Shown here one piece after another: positions 9,810-19,319 of a stretch of DNA of 64,000 nt; the first letter of the stretch is position 1; the number at the start of each line of letters is the position of its first letter. The stretch comes from Prosthecobacter debontii. Its GTDB lineage: Bacteria > Verrucomicrobiota > Verrucomicrobiia > Verrucomicrobiales > Verrucomicrobiaceae. The notes beneath the pieces are model-generated. The model searched no databases. It worked only from the letters and a program-made list of their open reading frames with translations, and was not told where the DNA came from. The stretch lies in NCBI RefSeq assembly GCF_900167535.1, contig NZ_FUYE01000005.1:248001-312000 (forward strand), in the 5' to 3' direction. Position numbers and translations under genes: made by a program.

Positions 9810-9983
9810 GGTGATAAGTCATTAACGCACATCATTTCATCAGATTCGCGATTGGGCGTCCACACCTAGGTGATTGAAATGCACCCGACCCCAGACCGCC
9901 AAAGAGACTGCGACCTCCGAATCCATAGGCAAAAGAAGGTCCGTTTGCCCTGAGCCAATGGCCTGATATTCCTTTGTGACCGC

Positions 9984-10706
9984 ATGATTGCTAAGCTTCC
10001 CTCTTTGTTACTGACTCAAATCAAACGATGGCATCAAGAGCCTCTCATCCCTGGGGCGTTGTTGCTCCTCGCGGCAGGGTCACTTGCCTTTATCGATCTG
10101 GCTGAGAGTGTCTGGGAAGAGGAACAGCATAGCTATGATCAAAAGATTCTCTTGGCCATGCGTGAGCCGGGTGATCCAGCCGACCCCATCGGCCCCAAAT
10201 GGCTGGAGGAGATGGGACGGGATGTCACGGCTTTGGGTGGGTTTGCTCTGCTCACAGGGCTAACCGTCGCCTCGGTGGGCCTGATGCTGCTGTTAGGAAG
10301 GGCTCGACTGGCACTGCTGACAGCCGTGGCCATCACCAGTGGCATGATGCTTTCCAGCGGCTTGAAAAACTTGTTTGATCGTCCGCGTCCAGACCTCGTT
10401 CCTCACGGTGTTTGGGTATCGAGCGCGAGCTTTCCCAGCGGTCATGCGATGATGTCAGCTCTCGTTTACCTGACGTTGGGGGTGCTGCTGGCACGGACAC
10501 AGTCTTCGGTTCGGGTGCGGCTTTATATCATCACATTATCGGTCGTCATCACCCTCGGGGTGGGGATCAGTCGCGTTTATCTCGGGGTACATTGGCCCAC
10601 GGATGTGCTGGCGGGTTGGATCGTGGGTGGTTTGTGGGCACTGACGTTTGGACTTCTCGCATTGCTGTTAAAACCCAAATCCAAAGAGTCTGAAAACCTC
10701 GAATGA
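9984..10706 (+). CDS. PAP2-family membrane phosphatase
   Basis: This 240-residue protein has about five hydrophobic helices and the complete three-part PAP2 signature: K128...R135-P136 (KNLFDRPRP), PSGH at 151-154 and SRVYLGVHWPTD at 196-207, with His154 and His203 as the catalytic pair. Family members remove phosphate from lipid phosphates such as undecaprenyl pyrophosphate or phosphatidic acid on the outer face of the membrane. Which lipid it uses cannot be read from the sequence. It converges with the lut regulator, with only 4 bp between the two stop codons. Confidence 0.9.
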   Translation: MIAKLPSLLLTQIKRWHQEPLIPGALLLLAAGSLAFIDLAESVWEEEQHSYDQKILLAMREPGDPADPIGPKWLEEMGRDVTALGGFALLTGLTVASVGLMLLLGRARLALLTAVAITSGMMLSSGLKNLFDRPRPDLVPHGVWVSSASFPSGHAMMSALVYLTLGVLLARTQSSVRVRLYIITLSVVITLGVGISRVYLGVHWPTDVLAGWIVGGLWALTFGLLALLLKPKSKESENLE

Positions 10707-10710
10707 GGGC

Positions 10711-11550
10711 TCAGCCTCGGTTGCGATAATCCGAAGGGAGACAGCCCGCCCAGCGACGAAAAGCCCGGGAGAAGGCGATGGGGCTGCGATAGCCAACCTG
10801 CTGAGCGATGACTTCCTGCTTGTCGTGGGTGTTGCTAAGCAGGTTCTGCGCGGAGCGAATGCGCAAGGCAGTGAGATGGGCCATGGGACTGCGACCGAGT
10901 TCTTTCCAGCAGAGCCGACGGAAGTGCTCTTCACTGACATGCGCAGCATGGGCCAGGGAGGCGAGGGTCCAGTCTTCTGCCAAGCGTGACTCCACCTCTT
11001 CCCAGAGTCGGCGCAGACGTTCATCGCGTCGCCAGGGTTCGGCCATGCGGCGGGTATGATGCTGGAGAAGTTCGAGCCAGTGGTGCAAGGCCTTCGCATC
11101 GCGTGTGCTTTCCCATTCGGTGCGTAAGCCTAACCAAATGCGCTCCAGTTGAGAGGCATCCAGCTTTAAGCGAACGGGAGATGCTGCACTGACTAAGGGG
11201 GTGACGAATGCTGGTTCCTCATACCGCACCCAGAGAAACTGCCAGACTTTGCCGGGCAGTGCCTGGAAGGCGTTGGGAACTCGTGGGGGAGCCATGCAGA
11301 CGGTGCCTGGGCCGATACGATGCCAGCGGCCATCCAGGAGGACCTGGGCGTGGCCGCGGAGGCAGATCATAATGAAGCTGCCGCTGGGATTGAGCCGCAC
11401 TCGAGTGTAAGGGGCCACGGCCTCGTCAATGCCAAGACGGGCAATGCGGTGCGTGCTCAGGGCAGGGTGATCGGCAGCCTCGAGGACCCAGCGTGTGGTC
11501 TTGGGACCATCGCAGGTGGTTTCGATCAAAGCTGGAGGGGGCGTGGTCAT
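10711..11550 (-). CDS. AraC-family regulator, translationally coupled to lutC
   Basis: I place the start at the ATG at 11550, which overlaps the lutC stop codon as TGATG; the frame stays open further upstream but only antisense to nothing useful and inside lutC. The 279-residue product has an N-terminal cupin-like sensor domain (residues about 25-130) and a C-terminal double helix-turn-helix (LASLAHAAHVSEEHFRR and EVIAQQVGYRSPIAFSRAF). As the last gene of the lut operon it is the obvious candidate to control it, in place of the GntR-type LutR of Bacillus. The effector is unknown. Confidence 0.88.
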   Translation of the reverse strand: MTTPPPALIETTCDGPKTTRWVLEAADHPALSTHRIARLGIDEAVAPYTRVRLNPSGSFIMICLRGHAQVLLDGRWHRIGPGTVCMAPPRVPNAFQALPGKVWQFLWVRYEEPAFVTPLVSAASPVRLKLDASQLERIWLGLRTEWESTRDAKALHHWLELLQHHTRRMAEPWRRDERLRRLWEEVESRLAEDWTLASLAHAAHVSEEHFRRLCWKELGRSPMAHLTALRIRSAQNLLSNTHDKQEVIAQQVGYRSPIAFSRAFRRWAGCLPSDYRNRG

Positions 11551-12149
11551 CAATCGAGGATGAAAACCGTGGCCCCGCGTGCGCCATGGGCACCGATGAC
11601 GAGGCATTGTTCGATATCGGCGGTCTTCGATGGACCTGCCAGGAACAGGCCGAAGCCCGTCTCGATGGAGCCGATGCGTTGGTAAGCTTGGTGCATGGTG
11701 GAAACAAGTTCCCGTGCCTTTAAAACAAGGAAGAGGTGCTCGGCGATGAAGGGGAGAACACGATGCGGGCCGAGCTCCGTTTCATCCAGCCAGACCGCTC
11801 CATTTTCACACACGCCAAAGCGTGCCGGGAGGATCGCCGTATGAATGCCATCCAGCAGGTGCGGATCGTGGATGGCAGAGAGATCCACGGTGCCGGGAAG
11901 CTCGACCACTCGTGAGGCGGTGGAGGCCTGCGCAGGCACGTTTTCACTCAGCCACGCGGCGGCTTCGGAGAAGCTGCGACCTCGGATGACTTGAGCGCCG
12001 ATCAGATCCAGTGTGGCGATGAATTCAGCTAAGGAGGGGGTAGTGTTGAGATCAAAGCTTGGAGTCGTCTTGACCTCATGAGGAGGATGGCGGTGTGCCC
12101 TCACATCTTGAGCCTGACGCACGGCATGGAGAATGGTGGTTCGACTCAT
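11550..12149 (-). CDS. lutC: L-lactate utilisation protein LutC (LUD domain)
   Basis: This 199-residue protein matches the LUD/YkgG family, the non-iron-sulfur subunit of the LutABC L-lactate oxidation complex. Typical blocks are VVELPGTVDLSAIHDPHLL, the region around NGAVWLDE, and GAHGARGATVFILD at the C-terminus. Its ATG overlaps the lutB stop codon (12146-12149), so the two are translated in coupled fashion. Together with lutA and lutB nearby this forms a complete cytoplasmic or membrane-associated lactate (or other 2-hydroxyacid) oxidase. Confidence 0.9.
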   Translation of the reverse strand: MSRTTILHAVRQAQDVRAHRHPPHEVKTTPSFDLNTTPSLAEFIATLDLIGAQVIRGRSFSEAAAWLSENVPAQASTASRVVELPGTVDLSAIHDPHLLDGIHTAILPARFGVCENGAVWLDETELGPHRVLPFIAEHLFLVLKARELVSTMHQAYQRIGSIETGFGLFLAGPSKTADIEQCLVIGAHGARGATVFILD

Positions 12150-13558
12150 GGGGTGGGCGTGGGTCCTTTTGGGACAGGATTAACACGATTTTCAGAATTA
12201 ACAGGAGTCTTGTTCGATTGGTTGTTATACCAGTGCCTGAAAGACTCTTGAGGTGGCTCGGGAAGATCTCGGTGTTGAGTCCAGGGGTCCAGCTTCAGCA
12301 GGTTGGCGAGCGGGAGTCCCTTGCGGGCTAGCCAGCCGCTGAAGCGGAAGAGAAGCGGGCGTTGGATGATCCACGCCATGACCTGCATGGACAGGGTTTT
12401 CCACGCAGGCTGGAGCCCGGCTTGGCTGATCTCCTGCCGCCATTTCAGGAGTTGCGTGTGGATGTCAATTTTGACCGGGCAGACATTCGAGCATGAACCG
12501 CAGAGGGTTGAGGCAAAGGGCATGCTGCTGTGGGCGGCTTTATCCACATTCGGCGCGAGGATGCTGCCGATCGGGCCGGCGATGAAGTAGCTGTAACTGT
12601 AACCGCCACTGCGCCGATACACCGGGCAGGTATTGAAACAAGCCGCACAACGAATGCAGGCCAGGGATTGGTGAAAGTCGGGGCGTGCGAGCTGTCGGCT
12701 GCGTCCGTTGTCCACCAGCACCAGATGCATTTCCTGACCCAGACGAGGCTTGAGGAAATGCGAACTGAAGACGGTGCTGGGTTGACCGGTGGCACTGCGT
12801 GCAAGCAGGCGGAGAAACACACCCAGGTCTTTTTGTTTGGGGATGATCTTTTCGATGCCCATGCAGGCGATGTGGACCGGGGCGAGATGCGCTCCCATAT
12901 CGGCATTGCCTTCATTGGTGCAGACCACAAAGCCGCCTGTTTCCGCCACGGCAAAGTTCACGCCCGTCAGCGCTGCATCGGCCGTGAGGAAGTGACTGCG
13001 CAAATGCTGGCGCGCGGCTTCGGTGAGTTGCTGGGCATCATCGAGGCCTGCGGAGGTGCCTAGATGCTCATGAAAAACTTCCCCTACCTCGGCCCGCTTC
13101 AAATGAATGGCGGGCATGACGATGTGGCTCGGTGATTTCTGCTGAAGCTGCACGATGCGCTCGCCCAGATCGGTATCAATCACCTCGATGCCATGCTGCT
13201 GAAGGTAGGGATTGAGGTGGCATTCCTCCGTGAGCATGGATTTGCTCTTCACGAGCTTGTTTACGTGGTGTCGCTTCAGGATGCTGTGGACGATGCGATT
13301 ATGCTCATCCCCATCCGCAGCCCAATGCACGTGAATGCCGTTGGCTTCGGCTTTGTCGGCAAACTCTTCCAAGTAATCCGCGAGATGAGCCAGCGTGTGT
13401 TTTTTGATCTGCGAGGCCGCTTCGCGGAGCTGCTCCCATTCTGGAACTCGCGCAGCCATGCGGTCACGCTTGCTCCGCACCATCCACAGCGTCTGATCAT
13501 GCCACGCCGCACGCTCAGGATCGCGCAGGAAATCTCGGGCTGCGGAAGGATGATTCAT
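12146..13558 (-). CDS. lutB: L-lactate utilisation iron-sulfur protein LutB
   Basis: The 470-residue protein has an N-terminal LUD domain (AETGGFVVCTNEGNADM at 205-221) and a ferredoxin-like region with CIRCAACFNTCP (Cys301, 304, 307, 311) and CGSCSNVCP (Cys353, 356, 360), which should bind two 4Fe-4S clusters. It follows the YkgF/LutB family along its whole length. In the complex it carries electrons from the hydroxyacid. It is preceded by a small membrane protein gene (17 bp gap), which is not a standard lut component and might anchor the complex. Confidence 0.93.
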   Translation of the reverse strand: MNHPSAARDFLRDPERAAWHDQTLWMVRSKRDRMAARVPEWEQLREAASQIKKHTLAHLADYLEEFADKAEANGIHVHWAADGDEHNRIVHSILKRHHVNKLVKSKSMLTEECHLNPYLQQHGIEVIDTDLGERIVQLQQKSPSHIVMPAIHLKRAEVGEVFHEHLGTSAGLDDAQQLTEAARQHLRSHFLTADAALTGVNFAVAETGGFVVCTNEGNADMGAHLAPVHIACMGIEKIIPKQKDLGVFLRLLARSATGQPSTVFSSHFLKPRLGQEMHLVLVDNGRSRQLARPDFHQSLACIRCAACFNTCPVYRRSGGYSYSYFIAGPIGSILAPNVDKAAHSSMPFASTLCGSCSNVCPVKIDIHTQLLKWRQEISQAGLQPAWKTLSMQVMAWIIQRPLLFRFSGWLARKGLPLANLLKLDPWTQHRDLPEPPQESFRHWYNNQSNKTPVNSENRVNPVPKGPTPTP

Positions 13559-13575
13559 GGGTGAAGCAAATATGA

Positions 13576-13953
13576 TTAGCTAATTAAAACGACCGCGATC
13601 GATGCCAATAAGAGGGCCAAAAAACCAGCCGAGGAGAAGGTGCTTATCCTTGAAAATCGCCTCATACGAGTGAGCTCGTTGATTGGAAGGTCTTCTGCGA
13701 CAAGATCGATCAATGGTCGATGAATCCATTGATTGTAAAGATTGGTTCGGGCGACTGAGCCGCTCACGGTTTTGAATGGCATCTTAGGTTGCCAAAAAAA
13801 TCCAATGGGTTTACCAAGCTTAATCCAGCGTTCGGGGTGGTGCTGGGCAAGCTTGCGTAGTGCTGAATCAAAGGCGAGAAAGCTCAGAACAACGAAGGCA
13901 AAGCCCACCGCCCCACTGACAAAGACACACTGAACGAGCAGTTTAATGTACAT
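13576..13953 (-). CDS. Small membrane protein inside the lut operon
   Basis: The 125-residue protein has two hydrophobic segments, residues about 5-28 and 103-124, separated by a basic soluble stretch with several Trp and Pro. I do not recognise the family. It sits between lutA (4 bp from its stop) and lutB (17 bp), so it belongs to the same transcript. A role in fixing the LutABC complex to the membrane, or handing electrons to quinone, fits the position but nothing in the sequence proves it; no heme or metal motif is visible. Confidence 0.7.
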   Translation of the reverse strand: MYIKLLVQCVFVSGAVGFAFVVLSFLAFDSALRKLAQHHPERWIKLGKPIGFFWQPKMPFKTVSGSVARTNLYNQWIHRPLIDLVAEDLPINELTRMRRFSRISTFSSAGFLALLLASIAVVLIS

Positions 13954-13957
13954 GGTG

Positions 13958-14710
13958 CTAAGAGAGGTGAGATAAGCATTCCGTGCCTGCCAAGATTTCC
14001 GCGATGTGCATCACTTTCACCTGTGGAGCTTCGCGGGCTAGCAGTCCACCGAGGTGCATGAGGCAGGACATGTCGGCACTGGTGATGACCTCGGCACCGT
14101 TGCGGATGTGATCGTGGATGCGGTCGCGGCCCATGGACGTAGAGACATCGCTTTCAAAGACTGAGAAAGTGCCGCCAAAGCCACAGCATTCATCGCAGCG
14201 ATCCAGCGGCACGAGTTCCAACTCAGACACCATTTGGAGAAGCTGTGCGGGTTTGGAGAAGGCAGGCACTATGCACTCACTGGCTCGCCCAAGCCCCAGC
14301 CCGCGCAGGCCATGGCAGCTCTGATGCAAACCAACCCGATGAGGAAAGCGTGTGGGTAGAGACTTCACTTGGACGATGTCATGCAGGAACTCACACAGCT
14401 CATGCACCCGATGAGCGAGGGGAGAGTGCTGCGCTTCCAGCCTCTCTTTGAGGTGCAGCACACAACTGCCCGATGGGCTGACGATGTGATCGAATCGAGC
14501 ATACTCCAGGGCGAAGTCCGTGACGCAGCCCGCCCCCAGGTGAGCATAGCCGGAGTTGGCCATCGGTTGCCCACAGCATGACGGGCGTTCTGGCACGGCC
14601 ACTTGATAACCGAGCTCCGTCAACAGCTTCCATGTGGCCTTACCCACTTGCGGGTAGAGTTGGTCAATGTAGCAGGGAATGAACAGGCCCAGAGTCATGC
14701 GATCAGACAT
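13958..14710 (-). CDS. lutA: L-lactate utilisation protein LutA (CCG-domain oxidoreductase)
   Basis: The 250-residue protein carries the two cysteine-rich CCG boxes of the GlpC/HdrD/LutA family: PSCCGQP at residues 44-50 and CDECCGFGG at 172-180, each with an upstream partner cysteine (Cys13, Cys132). The length matches LutA/YkgE. It would bind a noncubane iron-sulfur centre or otherwise take part in electron transfer in hydroxyacid oxidation. The ATG at 14710 gives the family's usual N-terminus (GLFIPCYIDQ). It is the second gene of the operon after an MFS transporter. Confidence 0.92.
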   Translation of the reverse strand: MSDRMTLGLFIPCYIDQLYPQVGKATWKLLTELGYQVAVPERPSCCGQPMANSGYAHLGAGCVTDFALEYARFDHIVSPSGSCVLHLKERLEAQHSPLAHRVHELCEFLHDIVQVKSLPTRFPHRVGLHQSCHGLRGLGLGRASECIVPAFSKPAQLLQMVSELELVPLDRCDECCGFGGTFSVFESDVSTSMGRDRIHDHIRNGAEVITSADMSCLMHLGGLLAREAPQVKVMHIAEILAGTECLSHLS

Positions 14711-14778
14711 TTACGCCAAAGCGTGCGTGAGCCTAGCAAGGCAGCACGCACGCTGTCATGACTGAAATGCACATGCAC

Positions 14779-15948
14779 TCAAGTTTGCTCTGAACGACCG
14801 GATCGGGAGATGAGCAGTGCGGCCGTGATGCCAAGACCTGCGGTGATGAACCAAAGCCAACCAGGATTGATTTCATAAAGCTGCATGGATAGCACCGAGG
14901 TGACGATGCCACCCGCTGACCACGCAAAGCTCAAGAAGCCCGCATACCGTCCCCGCATATCTTCAGGGGCGAGGCTGGCTGCATAAGCTTGCTGGCGGGA
15001 GAAGGAGCACATTTCCCCCAGCGTGAAGACGATCATCATGACGATGAAGATCAGTAAGCTGCCTCCCACCTGGAAAAACAGAAACGCGCCCCCCATGAGC
15101 ACATAGCCGAGGCCGAGCATCGTCTTCACGGGCCAGACTCGCGTGAAGGAGGCGAGAGGGATTTCCAGCAGACAGATCATGAGGCCATTCATGGCCAGCA
15201 CGAGCCCGCACCACGTCATGGGTAAACCGCTACGCTCAAAGTGCAGCGGGAAGCTGGTGGAGGTTTGTCTGAAGACCCACGCGACACAGAGGCACGCGGC
15301 GGCTAAGGCGAGAAAGGATGGATTTTGCCGAATGGAGACCAGGGCAGGTCTCCAGCCCGCCTTATGGGCTTCTGTGCGCCTACCACGAGGAAGGCTCGTC
15401 CAGGCGATCATGCCGAAGAAAGCCGAGGTGGCGGCATCCACGACGAAGAGCCAGAAAAACGAACTCTCGGCGAGTAAACCCGCCACAGCAGGGCCTACGG
15501 ACCAGCCGAGATTCACGGCGAAGCGATGCACAGCAAAGGCCAAAACGCGTTTGTCTGTGGGGACGAGGTCTTGAATCAAGGCACTACCCGCAGGTTGTCC
15601 GGATTCGCCGATGAGACCGGTGGCGAAAGCGATGACCGACAGCACCCTCCAATCGCTGGCTTGAGACAAGGTCATCATGCAGACGGCGCTGCCGAAGGAG
15701 GCTAAGGCGAGCGTGATGTTGCGCCCGAGACGGTCAGCCAGCCATCCTCCGAGAATAGCGGCCCCAAAAGAGCCGGTGGAGTAAGCCGCGACTGCTAGAC
15801 CCGCTTCGGTGGCGGTGTTGCCATTGCGGGTGATGAAGATGGTGAGGAAGGGCCAGACGAAAAGCCCGAACCGATTCACGAAGGTGGCCCCGATGAGAAT
15901 CCAAAAAGGCCTGGGTAAGGTGCGAAGTTGCGCGAGATAGGGGAACAT
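14779..15948 (-). CDS. MFS transporter, probable first gene of the lut operon
   Basis: I chose the ATG at 15948 (MFPYLAQLRTL); an in-frame ATG at 15972 would add eight residues. The protein has about 12 hydrophobic helices and the MFS loop 2-3 signature GGWLADRLGRN. It resembles drug/proton antiporter-type MFS members more than the LctP or LldP lactate permeases. Its position 68 bp upstream of lutA suggests that it moves the operon's substrate or a product, but this is inferred from context only. Confidence 0.85.
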   Translation of the reverse strand: MFPYLAQLRTLPRPFWILIGATFVNRFGLFVWPFLTIFITRNGNTATEAGLAVAAYSTGSFGAAILGGWLADRLGRNITLALASFGSAVCMMTLSQASDWRVLSVIAFATGLIGESGQPAGSALIQDLVPTDKRVLAFAVHRFAVNLGWSVGPAVAGLLAESSFFWLFVVDAATSAFFGMIAWTSLPRGRRTEAHKAGWRPALVSIRQNPSFLALAAACLCVAWVFRQTSTSFPLHFERSGLPMTWCGLVLAMNGLMICLLEIPLASFTRVWPVKTMLGLGYVLMGGAFLFFQVGGSLLIFIVMMIVFTLGEMCSFSRQQAYAASLAPEDMRGRYAGFLSFAWSAGGIVTSVLSMQLYEINPGWLWFITAGLGITAALLISRSGRSEQT

Positions 15949-16134
15949 GGTTGGTGCGCGTCGAGCAGGCACCGCACGCGCAGCGGTGGTCTAACAAACT
16001 AAGAAGGTGATGAAGGCGGTAACGGCGGGAGGGTGGAAAAGCCCTGTCGTTTGGTGGAGTTGGTATGGACGAGAGGATTGATGCGGAGTTTGTTAGTCAT
16101 GGGGGATGTGTTCATGGGATTGGAAGGGGGGAAT

Positions 16135-16274
16135 GGAGCGCAGGCGTCTCGCCTACTGTTTCCTGCATCCTCGCAGGAAACCGTTGAGTGAGGTGGATTT
16201 GAGAGTGGTTTCGGTGATTGATTGGACGGTCTTCGGCGGGACGCCAAAGACAGCACGCGAGACGCGTGCGCTCC
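16135..16274. mobile_element. 140-bp MITE-like element with 22-bp terminal inverted repeats
   Basis: The left end at 16135-16156 begins GGAGCGCA and the right end at 16253-16274 ends TGCGCTCC; the two 22-mers are reverse complements with three mismatches. Each end is also a hairpin by itself (GCACGCG-AGA-CGCGTGC at the right; GCAGGCG-TCT-CGCCTAC, one mismatch, at the left). No coding capacity is seen. A clear target-site duplication is not visible. It fills the gap between the MFS gene and the gapA terminator. Confidence 0.65.
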
Positions 16275-16280
16275 AAATAC

Positions 16281-16314
16281 AAAAAACGGGCCGGACTCTC
16301 GCGAGCCGGCCCGT
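16281..16314 (-). terminator. Rho-independent terminator of gapA
   Basis: Read on the minus strand there is a perfect 9-bp GC-rich stem, ACGGGCCGG/CCGGCCCGT (16306-16314 and 16286-16294), an 11-nt loop, then a run of T (16281-16286). It lies 35 bp past the gapA stop codon. Confidence 0.92.
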
Positions 16315-16348
16315 TGTGGGTTTGAAAGGGGTGCTGTGTTCTAAAGAA

Positions 16349-17518
<1,170 letters not shown>

Positions 17519-17576
17519 TAAAAATAGGCTGTTCCGATTGATCCTTTCTGGAGGAGAAATCCGCAGGAATGGGAGC

Positions 17577-17975
17577 ATGAACTTCATCGAATCACCGCCA
17601 TTGAATGAGATTGTGTTGGCCAGGATCTGTTTTGCTATGGCGATTGCCGTATGGGCCTTGTTCACCGTCGTGTGGGCGGCTTTGCTCTTTTTGTTTCGAG
17701 AGTTTGACCTTTACTTTGGCCTTTTTGCGGGCCTGGGTGGCATTTATACCCTGGGGTCTTTTTGGGTGCTGGGAGCCCGTTTTCCATCTGCACTGTTGGC
17801 TATGTTTGGTGGGGTTCTTAGCCTCCTAGGATGGTTAGCTGCTTTGCCGATGCTTCGTTTCCAAAATCCTGAGTGGCTAGTCGGACTTGGGTTTCTGAGC
17901 TTTGTCTGGGTGCGATCCGTATTTGCCGTTTATCGTGCTGAGAAAGCACGAGGGTTGAATTCGAAAGGGCACTGA
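17577..17975 (+). CDS. Small integral membrane protein
   Basis: I place the start at the ATG at 17577, where AGGA and GGGAG lie just upstream; earlier near-cognate starts in the frame would add only a polar leader. The 132-residue product has four hydrophobic segments and a basic C-terminal tail (YRAEKARGLNSKGH). I do not recognise a family. It is followed by another small membrane protein 45 bp downstream, so the two may be cotranscribed. Confidence 0.6.
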   Translation: MNFIESPPLNEIVLARICFAMAIAVWALFTVVWAALLFLFREFDLYFGLFAGLGGIYTLGSFWVLGARFPSALLAMFGGVLSLLGWLAALPMLRFQNPEWLVGLGFLSFVWVRSVFAVYRAEKARGLNSKGH

Positions 17976-18020
17976 GCGGCGGGAAAGATCAGATTTGACG
18001 GCTACGTTTGGTTTCCGGTC

Positions 18021-18272
18021 ATGAAAATGGAGCTTACTCGATACAAAAAACGGCTTCTAAGATATGAACTGGGCATTTACCGGAGTCGGACGCTGGCACT
18101 GGTGATCTTCATTTTGTCAGCGCTCGTTCTCTTGGCTCAGTTGTTGGAGGTGCAGGCGTTTGAGGGCAGCTCTATGACTCTGCCCATCGCAATCCTTTTT
18201 CTGTCCGTCTTTTCATATTCTTATCACTACGCTCAGGCTCAGCATCTGAAGAGATTGCAGAACCTGGAATGA
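18021..18272 (+). CDS. Small two-helix membrane protein
   Basis: The 83-residue protein has a basic N-terminus (MKMELTRYKKRLLRYELG) and two hydrophobic helices at about residues 27-45 and 52-70, leaving both ends in the cytoplasm. No family is recognised. Its TGA overlaps an ATG of the following frame (ATGA at 18269-18272), so it is probably in one operon with the thioredoxin-like gene. Confidence 0.55.
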   Translation: MKMELTRYKKRLLRYELGIYRSRTLALVIFILSALVLLAQLLEVQAFEGSSMTLPIAILFLSVFSYSYHYAQAQHLKRLQNLE

Positions 18273-18289
18273 TCCACCACACTCACCCA

Positions 18290-18868
18290 ATGCGATTCTT
18301 TCAAAACACACGGGTTGCCCTGGCGGTATTGTTTGTGACGAGTTTCCTCTCCCTTTCTGCCGCAGAACCCGCTCTGGAACTCCAAGGCACGGATGGTCAG
18401 ATGCACACGCCTCTAGTCGCCGGGGATAAAAAAGCTGTCGTCCTGTTTTTTGTCTCGCCCTTCTGCTCCACCACCCGCCCTTTCATGAAGGAGATCAATG
18501 CCATCGCGGCGGACTATGCGGATCGCGCGGCGGTTTCTCTGATCCATTCCGACAGTGAAATCACCGTCGAAGTCGCCCTCCAGCATGCGGACATGAACGA
18601 GGTGAAAGCCCCCGTGCTGGTGGATAAGGATCAAAAGCTCGCCAAACTGGTGAAAGCCACGATCACTCCCGAGGCGGTGGTGCTTTCACCCACGGGCGAG
18701 GTGCTTTATCAAGGTCGGATCAATGACCTCTATCTCGGCCCCACTAAGCGTCAGCGTGCCGCCACGACGAAAGATCTTCGCCATGCTCTGGATGCCATCC
18801 TGGCTGGTAACCCAGTGCCTCAGCCACAAATGGAGGCCCAGGGGTGTAAGATTGGTGGGTTAAAGTAA
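18290..18868 (+). CDS. Exported thioredoxin-fold (redoxin) protein
   Basis: I chose the ATG at 18290 (MRFFQNTRVALAVLFVTS...) because it begins a good signal peptide ending near SLSAAEP; an ATG at 18269 overlapping the previous stop adds seven residues. The 192-residue product follows the AhpC-TSA/redoxin pattern: VVLFFVSPFCSTTRPFMKEI has a single Cys in the usual active-site loop (CSTT, so no CxxC pair), then a cis-Pro region ITPEAVVLSPTGEVLYQGRIND. Similar PVC-group proteins take part in periplasmic thiol or peroxide chemistry. With one active-site Cys, a peroxiredoxin-like or reductant-independent role is as likely as disulfide reduction. Confidence 0.8.
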   Translation: MRFFQNTRVALAVLFVTSFLSLSAAEPALELQGTDGQMHTPLVAGDKKAVVLFFVSPFCSTTRPFMKEINAIAADYADRAAVSLIHSDSEITVEVALQHADMNEVKAPVLVDKDQKLAKLVKATITPEAVVLSPTGEVLYQGRINDLYLGPTKRQRAATTKDLRHALDAILAGNPVPQPQMEAQGCKIGGLK

Positions 18869-18904
18869 TCAGGTTTCTTCAGGGCTTCGTCCACATTGTC
18901 CGCT

Positions 18905-19297
18905 ATGACGCCCCTTCGTTTTCCAGAACACCGCACCTTGGGGGATGATGTAGGTGACCTCGCCAACGGTCCCAGCGGCGGTCGGGGGACGATGTATCTG
19001 GCCGGAATCGGACTGGCGCTGATTCCAGTGATTTACGGATGGGTCTGTCTGGAACGTGGCTGGACACCGCTTTTCGGTAGCCGCAGTCCCTCCATGCTTT
19101 TGCGTGGCGCGGAGGCTCAAGCTTTGGCCGTGGCCTACATCGCCCTTGGAGCTTTTGCCCACTTCCACTGGTTTTGGGCGCTTCACCCCCGCCTCTACCG
19201 CTACAGCCAGCCCCTGAAGAAACTAGCTCTCGTGGTCTTTCTGATTCCCTTTCTGTGGGTGATCTGGCAGGTCGTCAGTTGGTCTTTTCCTGCCTAG
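18905..19297 (+). CDS. Hypothetical membrane protein
   Basis: From the ATG at 18905 (a TTG at 18896 is in frame) the product has 130 residues with three to four hydrophobic helices and paired aromatic residues (FAHFHWFWALHPRLYRY). No family is recognised. It converges on the RclC-like gene with a 22-bp gap. Confidence 0.6.
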   Translation: MTPLRFPEHRTLGDDVGDLANGPSGGRGTMYLAGIGLALIPVIYGWVCLERGWTPLFGSRSPSMLLRGAEAQALAVAYIALGAFAHFHWFWALHPRLYRYSQPLKKLALVVFLIPFLWVIWQVVSWSFPA

Positions 19298-19319
19298 GCT
19301 CGGGTAGCCTTGACCGAGA

